Origin: Lachnospiraceae bacterium
Lineage (GTDB): Bacteria; Bacillota; Clostridia; Lachnospirales; Lachnospiraceae
NCBI GenBank assembly: GCA_016290595.1
Contig: JAEEUR010000009.1
Location: forward strand, 1 to 43,373
DNA length: 43,373 nucleotides
Direction: 5' to 3'
Shown here: positions 33,292-42,198 of the stretch, piece by piece
How positions within the stretch are numbered: position 1 is the first letter of the stretch
Layout of the letters: every line of letters begins with the position of its first letter
The notes under the pieces: model-generated
Database searches by the model: none
Told to the model about the DNA's origin: nothing
What the model saw: only the letters and a program-made list of their open reading frames with translations
Program-made: the position numbers and the translations under genes

Positions 33292-34113
33292 TTATATTTC
33301 TCCGTACCGCTCCAGCGCCTCTCTGATTCTGGCAAAGTCCACGCTGCAGGCCCCGTCCGAAATCCCAAGCGGAACCGTATCCGAAAAAGTATAGCTTTCC
33401 GGCAGTTCTTCATGTTCCAGGTCGTATACCGTGATCCGTTCTTTTTTCGGATCCACGATCCAGTATTCGCGGACGCCGGCATCTTTATACTTGCCAAGCT
33501 TGAGAAACATATCGTGGGCACGGCTGGACGGCGAGAGGATCTCCGTTACAAAATCCGGCGCGCCGTTGAGACGGCGGGGATCGCGGTCCTTATGACATGT
33601 AATCAGAAGATCCGGCTGCACCACGGTAAAGTTGTCATTATCAAGGCGGACGTCGAACGGAGCGATAAAAAGCCGGCAGCCGGGATGCGCTTCGACGCAG
33701 GGATCCAGCTGCAGCGCCATTTTGATCAGGATCGTCTGATGCAGGCCTGACGGCGCCGCCATGTCATAGAATTCCCCGTCGATCAGCTCCACCCGCCGGT
33801 CGTCCGGCAGGGCATAGTAATCGTCCAGTGTTTTCCAGCTTTCCATCCGGGCCGGAGTTGCCGGGTCATCCCGAAGCACCGGCGGCCGAAACGTTTCGGG
33901 CGAATAAACGACCGTCTTTCCCCTCTCGGTTTCGATCTCATACTTTCCCGTCAGCGCCATCTCCAGCGCTTCGACGGTTCTCTGGCGCGGCGCCTGCGTC
34001 TCTCCGGCAAAGATCTTCTGCACGGTACTCAGCGGCACGCCGGATTTTTCGGCGATCGTCTCGTTGGAGTAACCCAGTTCTCTCTTCTTCTGACGCATTT
34101 CTTCGATCGTCAT
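33292..34113 (-). CDS. XRE-type helix-turn-helix fused to a Uma2-family PD-(D/E)XK nuclease domain
   Basis: This 273-residue protein starts at the ATG at 34113 with GGAGG 7 bases upstream. Residues 1-57 form a helix-turn-helix (ETIAEKSGVPLSTVQKIFAGE). From about residue 95 it is a Uma2 domain: VELIDGEFYDMA, Asp158 in VVQPDLLITCH, Glu181 in FVTEILSPSSRAHD, and the closing KYKDAGVREYWIVDP. Uma2 proteins carry a restriction-endonuclease fold and are abundant in cyanobacteria and some Bacillota, with unclear role. The fusion suggests DNA targeting or autoregulation. A full consensus promoter drives it (34151-34179). Confidence 0.83.
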   Translation of the reverse strand: MTIEEMRQKKRELGYSNETIAEKSGVPLSTVQKIFAGETQAPRQRTVEALEMALTGKYEIETERGKTVVYSPETFRPPVLRDDPATPARMESWKTLDDYYALPDDRRVELIDGEFYDMAAPSGLHQTILIKMALQLDPCVEAHPGCRLFIAPFDVRLDNDNFTVVQPDLLITCHKDRDPRRLNGAPDFVTEILSPSSRAHDMFLKLGKYKDAGVREYWIVDPKKERITVYDLEHEELPESYTFSDTVPLGISDGACSVDFARIREALERYGEI

Positions 34114-34150
34114 AACGTTCCTCCGCGGTCTGTTTTCAATTGATAAATCG

Positions 34151-34179
34151 ATTATACCCGTAATATCTCCATTTGTCAA
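34151..34179 (-). promoter_or_regulatory. Consensus sigma-A promoter of the HTH-Uma2 gene
   Basis: Minus strand: TTGACA (34179-34174), 17 bases, TATAAT (34156-34151), both perfect consensus. It lies 37 bases from the start codon. ATCGAT and CAATTG palindromes sit just downstream of the -10 box. Confidence 0.85.
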
Positions 34180-34269
34180 CCATTTTGTTTCCATTTACAG
34201 GCCTTGCTCCCTTATCGCCCCGCCGCCTCTGTCCGTTCATGGCACGAGTGCCGCGGCGGGCTTTTCCCC

Positions 34270-34298
34270 TTGTCAGCGCGTCTTTTTTCTGCTATGAT
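34270..34298 (+). promoter_or_regulatory. fbp promoter
   Basis: TTGTCA (34270-34275), 17 bases, TATGAT (34293-34298) with TGC before the -10 box, 32 bases upstream of the fbp start. Confidence 0.7.
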
Positions 34299-34329
34299 AT
34301 TTTCATCAAAACGTTCCGTGAGGTTTCCC

Positions 34330-36321
34330 ATGAAAGAAACGAAAAAATATTCTCCCGAAGAACTGCGCTATCTGTCGCTTCTGGCCAAGCAGTTCCCGAC
34401 CGTGCAGGCGGCCGGCACCGAGATCATCAATCTGCAGGCCATCATGAGCCTGCCGAAGGGCTGCGAGCACTTCATTTCCGACGTGCACGGCGAGCACGAG
34501 GCGTTCCGGCATCTGATCAACGCCTGCTCCGGCGTCATCCGGGCCCGCATCGACGAGCTGTTCGGCGACACCGTCTCCCTGGAGGACCGGGACCAGCTGG
34601 CCACGCTGATCTATTATCCCAAGGAAAAGCTGAAACGGATCCTGCCCGCGCTGAAGAACCCGGCCGAGTGGTACCGCATCACGCTGCACCGGCTGGTGGA
34701 GCTGGCCCGCACCGTGTCCGCGCGTTATTCGCGCTCCAAAGTGCGCAAGTCGCTGGATCCGGACTACGCCTACATCATCGAGGAGCTGCTCCAGACGCAC
34801 GGCGGGGACGCGGAAAAGCACGATTATTTCGAGAACATCATCGCGACGGTCATCGAGATCGACCAGGCGGACGGCCTGATCCGGGCGCTGGCGGACGTGA
34901 TCAAGCGGATGGTGGACCAGCTGCACCTGGTGGGCGATATCTTCGACCGCGGCCCGCGCGCGGACGTGATCCTGGACGACCTGATGAAGTACCACAACGT
35001 GGACGTCCAGTGGGGCAACCACGACATCCTCTGGATGGGCGCCGCTTCCGGCAGCCGCACCCTGGTCGCCACTGTCGTATCCAACTCCATCCATTACAAC
35101 AACCTGGACGTCATCGAGACCGGCTACGGCATCTCCCTGCGTCCGCTCTCCGTCTTCGCCAACGAAGTCTACAAGGACTGCGACGTCTCCTGCTTCAAGG
35201 TAAAACTCACCGGCGACGACAAGGCGCAGTACACCGAGAAGGATAAACTGCTCTCCGCCCGCATGCACAAGGCCATCACCGTGATCCTGTTCAAGCTGGA
35301 AGGCCAGAAGATCCTGCGCCATCCGGAGTACGGGATGGACGACCGCCTGCTGCTGGACAAGATCGATTACGAAAAAAAATGCATCACGAAGGGCGGCGTC
35401 ACCTGGCCGCTGGCCGATACGGACCTGCCCACCGTGGATCCGGCCGACCCTTATACGCTGACACCCGAAGAAGACAGCGTCATCCGCCAGCTGACCGCCT
35501 CGTTCATGCACAGCGAAAAACTGCAGGCGCACGTGCGCTTCCTGTATTCCAAGGGCAGCTTCTATAAGATCTGCAACGGCAACCTGATCTTCCACGGCTG
35601 CGTGCCCATGACGCCGGACGGCGAACTGCTCTCCTTCACGCTGGGCGGGAAGGAGCGGAATGGCCGCTCGCTCTTCGATTACGCGGACAAGGCCGCGCGC
35701 CAGGCCTATTATTTCAAAGCCGGCTCCCCGGACAAGGAACGGGGCATGGACTTCCTGTGGTTCCTCTGGGCCGGCCGCAACAGCCCGCTCTTCGGCAAGG
35801 ACTGCATGACCACCTTCGAACGCCGGATGATCAAGGACGAAGCCGCGTGGGCGGAGCCGAAAAACGCCTACTACAAGCTGTATCAGAAACAGGAGATCTG
35901 CGAATTCCTGCTGAAGGAATTCGGGCTGGAAGGCGAGCACTGCCACATCATCAACGGCCACGTGCCGGTGAAGACCGGGAAGGGCGAAAGCCCCATCAAG
36001 GGCGGCGGCAAGCTGATCGTGATCGACGGCGGCTTCTGCAAGGCCTACCAGCCCACCAGCGGCATCGCGGGCTACACGCTGATCTTCAACGCAGAGCACT
36101 ACCGCATCGTCTCGCACCAGCCGTTCGCCGGCAAGGAAAAGGCCCTGGACGAGAACTCCGACATCGACTCCACGCCCGTGATCTTCGAGCGCATGGAACA
36201 GCGTCTGAAGATCCGCGACACCGATACCGGCCGCGAGCTGGAAAGCCAGATCGCGGACCTCAAAGCCCTGCTGCAGGCCTACCGCGACGGCGTCGTGAAG
36301 GAAGACCACAGGAAGGCGTAA
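34330..36321 (+). CDS. fbp: Class III fructose-1,6-bisphosphatase
   Basis: This 663-residue enzyme hydrolyses fructose-1,6-bisphosphate in gluconeogenesis. It is the large Bacillota type built on a metallophosphoesterase core: ISDVHGEHEAF, VGDIFDRGPRAD, GNHDILWMG and, in the C-terminal part, NGHVPVKTGKGESPIKGGGK. Length agrees with Bacillus Fbp (about 670). The ATG at 34330 follows GAGG; the longer open frame upstream runs through the promoter. A PepE-like gene follows after 27 bases. Confidence 0.95.
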   Translation: MKETKKYSPEELRYLSLLAKQFPTVQAAGTEIINLQAIMSLPKGCEHFISDVHGEHEAFRHLINACSGVIRARIDELFGDTVSLEDRDQLATLIYYPKEKLKRILPALKNPAEWYRITLHRLVELARTVSARYSRSKVRKSLDPDYAYIIEELLQTHGGDAEKHDYFENIIATVIEIDQADGLIRALADVIKRMVDQLHLVGDIFDRGPRADVILDDLMKYHNVDVQWGNHDILWMGAASGSRTLVATVVSNSIHYNNLDVIETGYGISLRPLSVFANEVYKDCDVSCFKVKLTGDDKAQYTEKDKLLSARMHKAITVILFKLEGQKILRHPEYGMDDRLLLDKIDYEKKCITKGGVTWPLADTDLPTVDPADPYTLTPEEDSVIRQLTASFMHSEKLQAHVRFLYSKGSFYKICNGNLIFHGCVPMTPDGELLSFTLGGKERNGRSLFDYADKAARQAYYFKAGSPDKERGMDFLWFLWAGRNSPLFGKDCMTTFERRMIKDEAAWAEPKNAYYKLYQKQEICEFLLKEFGLEGEHCHIINGHVPVKTGKGESPIKGGGKLIVIDGGFCKAYQPTSGIAGYTLIFNAEHYRIVSHQPFAGKEKALDENSDIDSTPVIFERMEQRLKIRDTDTGRELESQIADLKALLQAYRDGVVKEDHRKA

Positions 36322-36348
36322 AGCGCCGATTGAAGAAAGGTGACTGCC

Positions 36349-37056
36349 ATGACCTTGTTTTTGACCAGCAGCTTCTGCCTGCGCGAGACCGTGGGGATCG
36401 ATCCGACCGCCGGCTTCCTGGATGAGATGAGAAAGCGTCTGCCTGATCCCTGCCGCCTGCTCTTCATCTGCTCGAAGGAGGACGATCCGGACGTGACCGA
36501 CCTTTATGCGGCTTCCACGGCCGACTGCTTCAAGCGGGAGGGCTTCGTTTTCAGCCGCTTCCGGATCCTGGACGGGCGGAACGCGGACCGGGCGGCCGAA
36601 CTGATTGAGGACAGCGATCTGATCATCCTGTCCGGCGGCCACGTCCCGACGCAGAACGCCTTCTTCACGAAGATCGGGCTGCGGAAGATATTGCAGAATA
36701 TTACGGCAGCACAGAAGACCGTCATCGGCATCAGCGCGGGCACCATGAACTGTGCGAAGACGGTTTACGCCATGCCGGAGCTGGAAGGGGAGAGCCTGGA
36801 TCCGGCGTACGAACGCTTCATCTCCGGGCTGGGCCTGACCGATATCAACGTGATCCCGCATTATAATCAGATCCGAGATGAGATGCTGGACGGGAAGCGC
36901 GTGATGGAGGATATTTCGTATCCGGACAGCTACGGCCATGCGTTTCTGGTCCTCGTGGACGGCAGCTACGTGCTGATCGAAGAAGGAAAAGCCCCCGAGA
37001 TCCGCGGCACCGCCTGGTGGCTGAAGGACGGGAAAATGGACCCCGTAGTATCATGA
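36349..37056 (+). CDS. Peptidase E-like (family S51) hydrolase
   Basis: This 235-residue cytoplasmic protein has the nucleophile elbow IGISAGTMN (Ser129), as in aspartyl dipeptidase PepE and cyanophycinase, and a later YGHAFLVLVDGSYVLIEEG. The fold is that of class I glutamine amidotransferases with Ser instead of Cys. The ATG at 36349 is 8 bases after AAAGG; a GTG at 36340 is an alternative. Its stop overlaps the next start (ATGA at 37053). It may cleave dipeptides with N-terminal Asp, judged from family only. Confidence 0.8.
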   Translation: MTLFLTSSFCLRETVGIDPTAGFLDEMRKRLPDPCRLLFICSKEDDPDVTDLYAASTADCFKREGFVFSRFRILDGRNADRAAELIEDSDLIILSGGHVPTQNAFFTKIGLRKILQNITAAQKTVIGISAGTMNCAKTVYAMPELEGESLDPAYERFISGLGLTDINVIPHYNQIRDEMLDGKRVMEDISYPDSYGHAFLVLVDGSYVLIEEGKAPEIRGTAWWLKDGKMDPVVS

Positions 37057-37394
37057 AGCCCGAATTCTTCGCTTTCGATTATCTCGTTTACCACGCTGTC
37101 CGGCAGATCCCTGCCGGACACGTCGCTTCCTACTCGCAGCTGGCCCGCCTGATCGGCCATCCGGGCGCGGCCCGCGCCGTCGGCAACGCCCTGCATAAAA
37201 ATCCGGACGGCTTCCGCACGCCCTGCTTCCGCGTCGTGAACGCGCAGGGCTTTTTAAGCGGCGCCTTCGCATTCGGAGGCATCTGGGAGCAGCGCGACCG
37301 CCTGCGCGCCGACGGCATCGAGGTCGTCAATTTCCGCGTCGACATAAAGAAATATCAGTGGGACGGATCCGGCTACGAGCCGCCCCGCCCCTGA
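37053..37394 (+). CDS. MGMT/alkyltransferase-like protein with PCFR active site
   Basis: This 113-residue protein is the small DNA-binding domain of O6-alkylguanine alkyltransferases (QIPAGHVASYSQLARLIGHPGAARAVGNAL). The active-site motif reads TPCFRVVN: Cys58 is kept, but the His that activates it in classical MGMT (PCHR) is Phe. Alkyltransferase-like proteins instead lose the Cys (PWHR). It could therefore be a weak alkyltransferase or a damage-flagging protein. It starts inside the PepE-like stop (4-base overlap), so the two are coupled. Confidence 0.82.
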   Translation: MKPEFFAFDYLVYHAVRQIPAGHVASYSQLARLIGHPGAARAVGNALHKNPDGFRTPCFRVVNAQGFLSGAFAFGGIWEQRDRLRADGIEVVNFRVDIKKYQWDGSGYEPPRP

Positions 37395-37446
37395 AGAACG
37401 CCTTTTCCGAAAATGCCGAAAAGCGCGCATCCCCGAAAACCCTTTC

Positions 37447-37475
37447 TTGCATCGCGGCCCGAAACGCGATATACT
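37447..37475 (+). promoter_or_regulatory. pepT promoter
   Basis: TTGCAT (37447-37452), 17 bases, TATACT (37470-37475), 45 bases upstream of the pepT start. Confidence 0.65.
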
Positions 37476-37520
37476 ACAGGGTAATTGAAAAATCTCAGCG
37501 AAACGTCTCAGGAGGTACTT

Positions 37521-38729
37521 ATGAACGTTGTCGACCGTTTTCTGAAATACGTCAGTTTTGATACCACGTCCGACGAAGAGAGCCTGACGGTTCCTTCCAC
37601 CCCGAACCAGAAGCTGCTGGCCGCCTACCTTGCGGAAGAGTTAAACGCCCTGGGCCTTTCCGGCGTCCGCATGGATGAGACCGGCTACGTTTACGGTTTT
37701 CTGCCGGCCACGCCCGGCTGCGAAAAGCTGCCTGCCATCGGCTTCATTTCCCACATGGATACGTCGCCGGCCGTCTCCGGCGCGAATATCAAGCCCCGCC
37801 GGGTACTGTACGAGGGAGGAGATATCGTCCTGAATCCGGACGTTGCCATCAAGGCTTCCGTCTTCCCCTTTATGGAGAAGTATATCGGCCAGGAGCTGAT
37901 CGTGACCGACGGAACGACCCTGCTCGGCGCGGACGATAAGGCCGGCGTGGCGGAGATCGTCACCGCCATGGAGACGCTGACCGCGCATCCGGAGATCCCG
38001 CACGGCCCGCTGGCCGTCGGCTTTACGCCGGACGAGGAGATCGGCTGCGGCGCGGACCATTTCGACGTGGAAGGCTTCGGCTGCGACTTTGCCTACACCG
38101 TGGACGGCGGCGCCCTGGGCGAGATCGAGTACGAAAACTTCAACGCCGCCGGCGCGAAGATCAACTTCCACGGCGTCAATATCCATCCCGGCAGCGCGAA
38201 GAACAAGATGAAGAACGCGGTCCTTCTGGCCGCCGAGTTCATTTCCCTGCTGCCGCCCGCCGAAACGCCTGCCCACACCGAAGGCTACGAAGGCTTCTTC
38301 CATATCGGCGAGATCGGCGGCAACGAAACACTGACGACTCTCAAGATGATCATCCGCGACCACGACCGCGAAAAATTTGAAGCCCGCAAGCTTCTGGTCC
38401 GCCGCACCGCCAGCTTTATGAACGAGCGCTACGGCGCCGGCACCGTCAAGCTGGAGCTGGCCGACAGCTACTACAACATGAAGGAAAAGATCCTGCCCGT
38501 GATGCACGTGATCACCCGCGCGGAAAACGCCATGCGGGCCGCCGGCGTGGAGCCGGTCACGGTCCCCATCCGGGGCGGCACGGACGGCGCCAGACTCTCC
38601 TACATGGGCCTGCCCTGCCCGAATCTTTCCACCGGCGGCGAAAACTTCCACGGCGTGCACGAATTCGTCTCCATTCCCGCCATGGAAAAGATGGTGCAGG
38701 TCGTCATCAATATCGCGCGCGCACAGTAA
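37521..38729 (+). CDS. pepT: Peptidase T (tripeptide aminopeptidase)
   Basis: This 402-residue zinc aminopeptidase releases the N-terminal residue of tripeptides in the cytoplasm. M20-family metal motifs are visible: FISHMDTSPAV (His78, Asp80), LLGADDKAGVAEI, FTPDEEIGCGADHF and a closing His in GENFHGVHEFV. Length is typical (about 405). The ATG at 37521 follows AGGAGGT by 4 bases. It can process peptides brought in by the importer at the left end of the window. The glycosyltransferase gene follows after 15 bases. Confidence 0.95.
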   Translation: MNVVDRFLKYVSFDTTSDEESLTVPSTPNQKLLAAYLAEELNALGLSGVRMDETGYVYGFLPATPGCEKLPAIGFISHMDTSPAVSGANIKPRRVLYEGGDIVLNPDVAIKASVFPFMEKYIGQELIVTDGTTLLGADDKAGVAEIVTAMETLTAHPEIPHGPLAVGFTPDEEIGCGADHFDVEGFGCDFAYTVDGGALGEIEYENFNAAGAKINFHGVNIHPGSAKNKMKNAVLLAAEFISLLPPAETPAHTEGYEGFFHIGEIGGNETLTTLKMIIRDHDREKFEARKLLVRRTASFMNERYGAGTVKLELADSYYNMKEKILPVMHVITRAENAMRAAGVEPVTVPIRGGTDGARLSYMGLPCPNLSTGGENFHGVHEFVSIPAMEKMVQVVINIARAQ

Positions 38730-38744
38730 GGAGTCCGGCTGCTT

Positions 38745-40391
38745 ATGAGCAAGATCGACCGTCTGACCCTGAAAAAGAGCCTTCCGCTGCTGCTCTGCCT
38801 GCTGCTCTGCCTGGCGGCCGGCCTCTGGTTCAGCCTGAAAAAGCAGGGTCTCTTCATCGACGAGATTTATTCCTACGGCCTCTCCAACAGCGAATACGCC
38901 CCGTTCATCAAGGATTTAAAGGGCGGCAGCGTGGCGGGACAGACCTACACCCGCCAGGATCTGATGGATTACGTGGCCGTGCAGGACGGCGAGAGCTTCG
39001 GCTTCTTCCAGTCCGTCTATTACAATCAGGAGCAGGACGTGCATCCGCCCCTGTATTATTTCCTGCTGCATCTGATCAGCGCCTTAACGCCGAACGCCAT
39101 GACGAAATGGACCGGCCTGGCGCTGAACTATCTCTTCTTTCTTGGTACGCTGCTGCTGATCTTCGCCATCGGGCGGCGGATCTTTGAGCGCCCGGCTTCG
39201 GTGTATGCCGCCGTGCTCTGCTACGGCCTGAGTTCGCTCGCGCTCTCCGCCCTCAACATGATCCGCATGTATATGCTGCTCTCCTTCTTCAGTGCCCTGC
39301 TGGCGTATTTCCTGGTCCGCTTTAACGAAGCGGAGGAGAACGGCCTTTCCGCGAAGAAGCGCTGGGGCTTCCTGATCCTTTTCGCCCTGACGATCACCGC
39401 CGGTCTGCTGACGCAGTATTATTTCGTGTTCTACGCCTTCTTCCTCTGCCTGGTCTATCTGATCCGTTCGCTCCTGCAGAAAAACTGGAGCCGCGCGCTG
39501 CGCTTTTCCTTAGCGTCGCTGGGCGGCGTCGGGCTGATGGTCCTGATCTTCCCGGCCGTGATCCGCCATCTGACCAGCGGGACGCTGGTCTCCGGGGACA
39601 ACGCGCTGGACAACCTCTCCAACTTCTCCCGCTGGGCCGAACAGCTGAAGTACTATCTGATCGGCAGCGAGGTCCGGCTCTGGGCCGGCGTGCGGCTGGC
39701 GCTTATCTGCCTGATCGTCTGCCTGATCTTCGGCAAGCGCTTTTTTGCCCGCAAAAAAGCCGGCGAAGCAAACTTCACCGGCCTGTGGCTGGCGCTGCCC
39801 GCGGGCTTCGCCATGATCCTGATCGCGATCGTTTCCCCCGTGCAGACCCTGCGCTATATCTGGTCACTGGCGCCGGCGCTTTCCCTCGGCGCCGCCTGGC
39901 TGCTGGATCAGGCGCTGGCCGTCCTGCCCGAGCGGAAGCTTTCCGCCCGCGTTTCCTTCCTGCTGCAGCTGGCCGCCTTCGGCGTGCTGGTCCTCTTAAG
40001 CGTCTGGAAGGTCCGCCAGTTCCGGCCGGATTATCTCTATCCGGAGATGCCCGCCATGAACGAAGCGATAGAGGCCGAGATCGAAAAGGGCGCCGCCTGC
40101 CTGTATCTGACGAACGATTACTACTCGCCGCTGACGCAGGATCTGGCGCAGCTGGCGCTCTTCGATCAGTTCTACGCGGCGGATTCGATGGAGAGCGACG
40201 GCGTAAAGGCGTATCTGGCGTCTCAGGGCGATCCTTCCCGCCTCGTGGTCTTCGTGGATACCGACGAGTTCTGGTCCAGCGGCTTCAACGCCGAAGAACT
40301 GCTTTCGGCCTACGTTGCGCAGAGCGCCTATCAGAGCGCGCGTCAGCTTTACGCCTTCGGCCTGTCCGAGACCTGGGTGCTGGAAAAATAA
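38745..40391 (+). CDS. GT-C fold membrane glycosyltransferase (GT39/ArnT-like)
   Basis: This 548-residue protein has about 11-12 membrane segments and a C-terminal external domain of about 120 residues. The hallmarks of GT-C enzymes are present: an acidic pair in the first external loop (LFIDEIYSYG, Asp39-Glu40) and EQDVHPPLYYFLLH (Asp98, His100) typical of the PMT/ArnT group. It would transfer a sugar from a lipid carrier to a protein, polymer or lipid outside the membrane. AAGGAG precedes the ATG at 38745; it is likely co-transcribed with pepT. Acceptor is unknown. Confidence 0.83.
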   Translation: MSKIDRLTLKKSLPLLLCLLLCLAAGLWFSLKKQGLFIDEIYSYGLSNSEYAPFIKDLKGGSVAGQTYTRQDLMDYVAVQDGESFGFFQSVYYNQEQDVHPPLYYFLLHLISALTPNAMTKWTGLALNYLFFLGTLLLIFAIGRRIFERPASVYAAVLCYGLSSLALSALNMIRMYMLLSFFSALLAYFLVRFNEAEENGLSAKKRWGFLILFALTITAGLLTQYYFVFYAFFLCLVYLIRSLLQKNWSRALRFSLASLGGVGLMVLIFPAVIRHLTSGTLVSGDNALDNLSNFSRWAEQLKYYLIGSEVRLWAGVRLALICLIVCLIFGKRFFARKKAGEANFTGLWLALPAGFAMILIAIVSPVQTLRYIWSLAPALSLGAAWLLDQALAVLPERKLSARVSFLLQLAAFGVLVLLSVWKVRQFRPDYLYPEMPAMNEAIEAEIEKGAACLYLTNDYYSPLTQDLAQLALFDQFYAADSMESDGVKAYLASQGDPSRLVVFVDTDEFWSSGFNAEELLSAYVAQSAYQSARQLYAFGLSETWVLEK

Positions 40392-40457
40392 GGCCGTTCC
40401 GCCACGCAAAAAGCGGCGCTGCAAAGGCCGCCCCTCGTAAGAAAGTTTTATAGTTTC

Positions 40458-40494
40458 CAGGAATGGCATGATCTTCGGGTCATGCCATTTCCTG
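40458..40494. terminator. Hairpin overlapping the recombinase stop codon
   Basis: CAGGAATGGCATGA (40458-40471) pairs with TCATGCCATTTCCTG (40480-40494) with a single bulged T and an 8-base loop; the recombinase TGA (40482-40480) is inside the stem. No T-run follows on either side. It may be a bidirectional terminator for the convergent genes or part of the element end. Confidence 0.55.
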
Positions 40495-42198
40495 TGTCAT
40501 CAGTTCACTCAGCGGGATGAACCCGATCAGATCATAGCAGATATGGATGCTCTGGCGGCGTTTTCCGCTGCTTTTATCAGGAGCTCCGACATAGATCGCC
40601 TTTATCAGCTCATGAGCTGCGTAGGGTGTTAATTCCGTCAACTCTACGTACTTTCTGATCTTCTGAATGAACAGTTCAAGATTCTGGTTCTGTTGTTCCT
40701 GTGTTTCGATTTCCTGCCGTAAGACTTCCGCTTCCGCTTTCAGATCACGCTGTTCGCTCTCATAGGCCTGACTCATCATAGTGAAGCGATCATCACTGAT
40801 CCGGTATGCGACATTGTCCTCATACAGACGGATGAACAGACGATCAAGTTCCTGAATGCGCTTTTCATCCTTTTCCAGCTGCTTCCGCTTTACCCTGAGA
40901 GCTTCTTTACTCTCTGCCTGAAGCTTAGCCTCCATGATTGACCTGAAATGACCTTCATAGTGGCCTACATACCAGATGACTTCTTTAAGATGCTCCCAAA
41001 CCATCTTTTCCAAAACAACCGCGCGGATGAAATGGGCCGAACAGCTTCCCGTATTGCTCCGATAGTTGGAACAGACAAAATGATCCTGACGTTCCTCATA
41101 GTAGCTTGTGGTGCAGTAGTACATTCTGGATTTACAGTCTGCACAATAGACCAACCCGGAAAACATATGGGATTTGCCAGTCTTGGTTCGGCGATGCCGC
41201 TGTGACCGGATCTCCTGGACCTTCTCGAACACTTCCGGATCGATGATAGCCGGTTGGGTGTTGTAGAAGATCGCCTGCTTCTCCACCGGATTCTCTCTGG
41301 TCTTTTTATCCCAGATCGAATTGGTGTAGGTCTTGAAGTTCACGGTGCAGCCGGTATAGTCTCTTGTCTCCAGAATCCCAACCACGGAAGTAGAGTCCCA
41401 ATGGTATGGATCCTCAGGAGCAGGAGCAAGCCCTTTCCGTCCTTCTTTGATCGTATATGCTGTAACGGTCAGGGCTCTTTCTTCCGTCAGCTGTTTTGCG
41501 ATCTGCATCGGCCCCCGGCCTTCCATACAGAGATCAAAGATGTGCCTGACCACCTTGGCAGCATATTCATCGATGATCCACTGTTTTGGATTCTCCGGAT
41601 CTTTGATATACCCGAATGGCGGATTGGTCGTCAGATGTTCACCACGCTCGCCTTTGGCTTTGTTGACCGCACGGATCTTTCGGCTGGTGTCTCTGGCATA
41701 GAACTCATTGAACCACATCCGGATCCCGGCGAAGTCATTGTCCACGCTGTTCTGATTGGCAGAATCGAAATTGTCATTGATGGCAATATAGCGGACATCA
41801 TGTTTTGCAAAAGTGATGTTGATGAACATCCCCGTCATCGTGGAATTTCGTCCGAGACGCGACAGGTCTTTTGTAAGTAATACCGCAACATGGTCAGACT
41901 CGATTTCGTTCAACATGGACTGAAAGCCGGGACGGTCAAAATCGGTCCCGCTGTATCCGTCATCCACAAAGAATACCGGATTCGGGAAACGGTGCTCCTT
42001 CGCATATGCTTCAAGGATGCGTTTTTGGTTTTCGATGGAAAGCGATTCGCCAAGTCTTTCATCTTCCTGGGACAGACGGCAGTATAGTGCTGTGATTTTA
42101 TCAGTTGCCCTTAACATTTCTGTTTCCTCCTTTTCAGGGGCAACTGTCTGCACAGGATTGGCTGGTGCCATTATAACCGAATTCTTCTCGTTTGTCAT
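40480..42198 (-). CDS. Large serine recombinase (TndX/TnpX-like)
   Basis: This 572-residue site-specific recombinase moves an integrative element. The resolvase domain has the catalytic Ser43 in ALYCRLSQEDE and LLTKDLSRLGRNS. A recombinase domain follows (about residues 190-300), then a zinc ribbon (CADCKSRMYYC ... CSNY ... GSCSAHF) and a coiled coil (about 430-520). The ATG at 42198 follows GGAGG and overlaps the stop of the TnpW-like frame by ATGA; a second ATG at 42117 also has a fine AAGGAGG, so two forms are possible. Codon use and base composition are AT-richer than the neighbours, consistent with transfer. Confidence 0.92.
   Translation of the reverse strand: MTNEKNSVIMAPANPVQTVAPEKEETEMLRATDKITALYCRLSQEDERLGESLSIENQKRILEAYAKEHRFPNPVFFVDDGYSGTDFDRPGFQSMLNEIESDHVAVLLTKDLSRLGRNSTMTGMFINITFAKHDVRYIAINDNFDSANQNSVDNDFAGIRMWFNEFYARDTSRKIRAVNKAKGERGEHLTTNPPFGYIKDPENPKQWIIDEYAAKVVRHIFDLCMEGRGPMQIAKQLTEERALTVTAYTIKEGRKGLAPAPEDPYHWDSTSVVGILETRDYTGCTVNFKTYTNSIWDKKTRENPVEKQAIFYNTQPAIIDPEVFEKVQEIRSQRHRRTKTGKSHMFSGLVYCADCKSRMYYCTTSYYEERQDHFVCSNYRSNTGSCSAHFIRAVVLEKMVWEHLKEVIWYVGHYEGHFRSIMEAKLQAESKEALRVKRKQLEKDEKRIQELDRLFIRLYEDNVAYRISDDRFTMMSQAYESEQRDLKAEAEVLRQEIETQEQQNQNLELFIQKIRKYVELTELTPYAAHELIKAIYVGAPDKSSGKRRQSIHICYDLIGFIPLSELMTQEMA

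Noticed and set aside
34306-36939. Very long open frame (about 877 codons) on the minus strand opposite fbp and the peptidase E-like gene.
   Set aside because: It is the GC-rich antisense shadow of two well-supported genes, with no recognisable domain and biased Val/His/Asp/Gln content.
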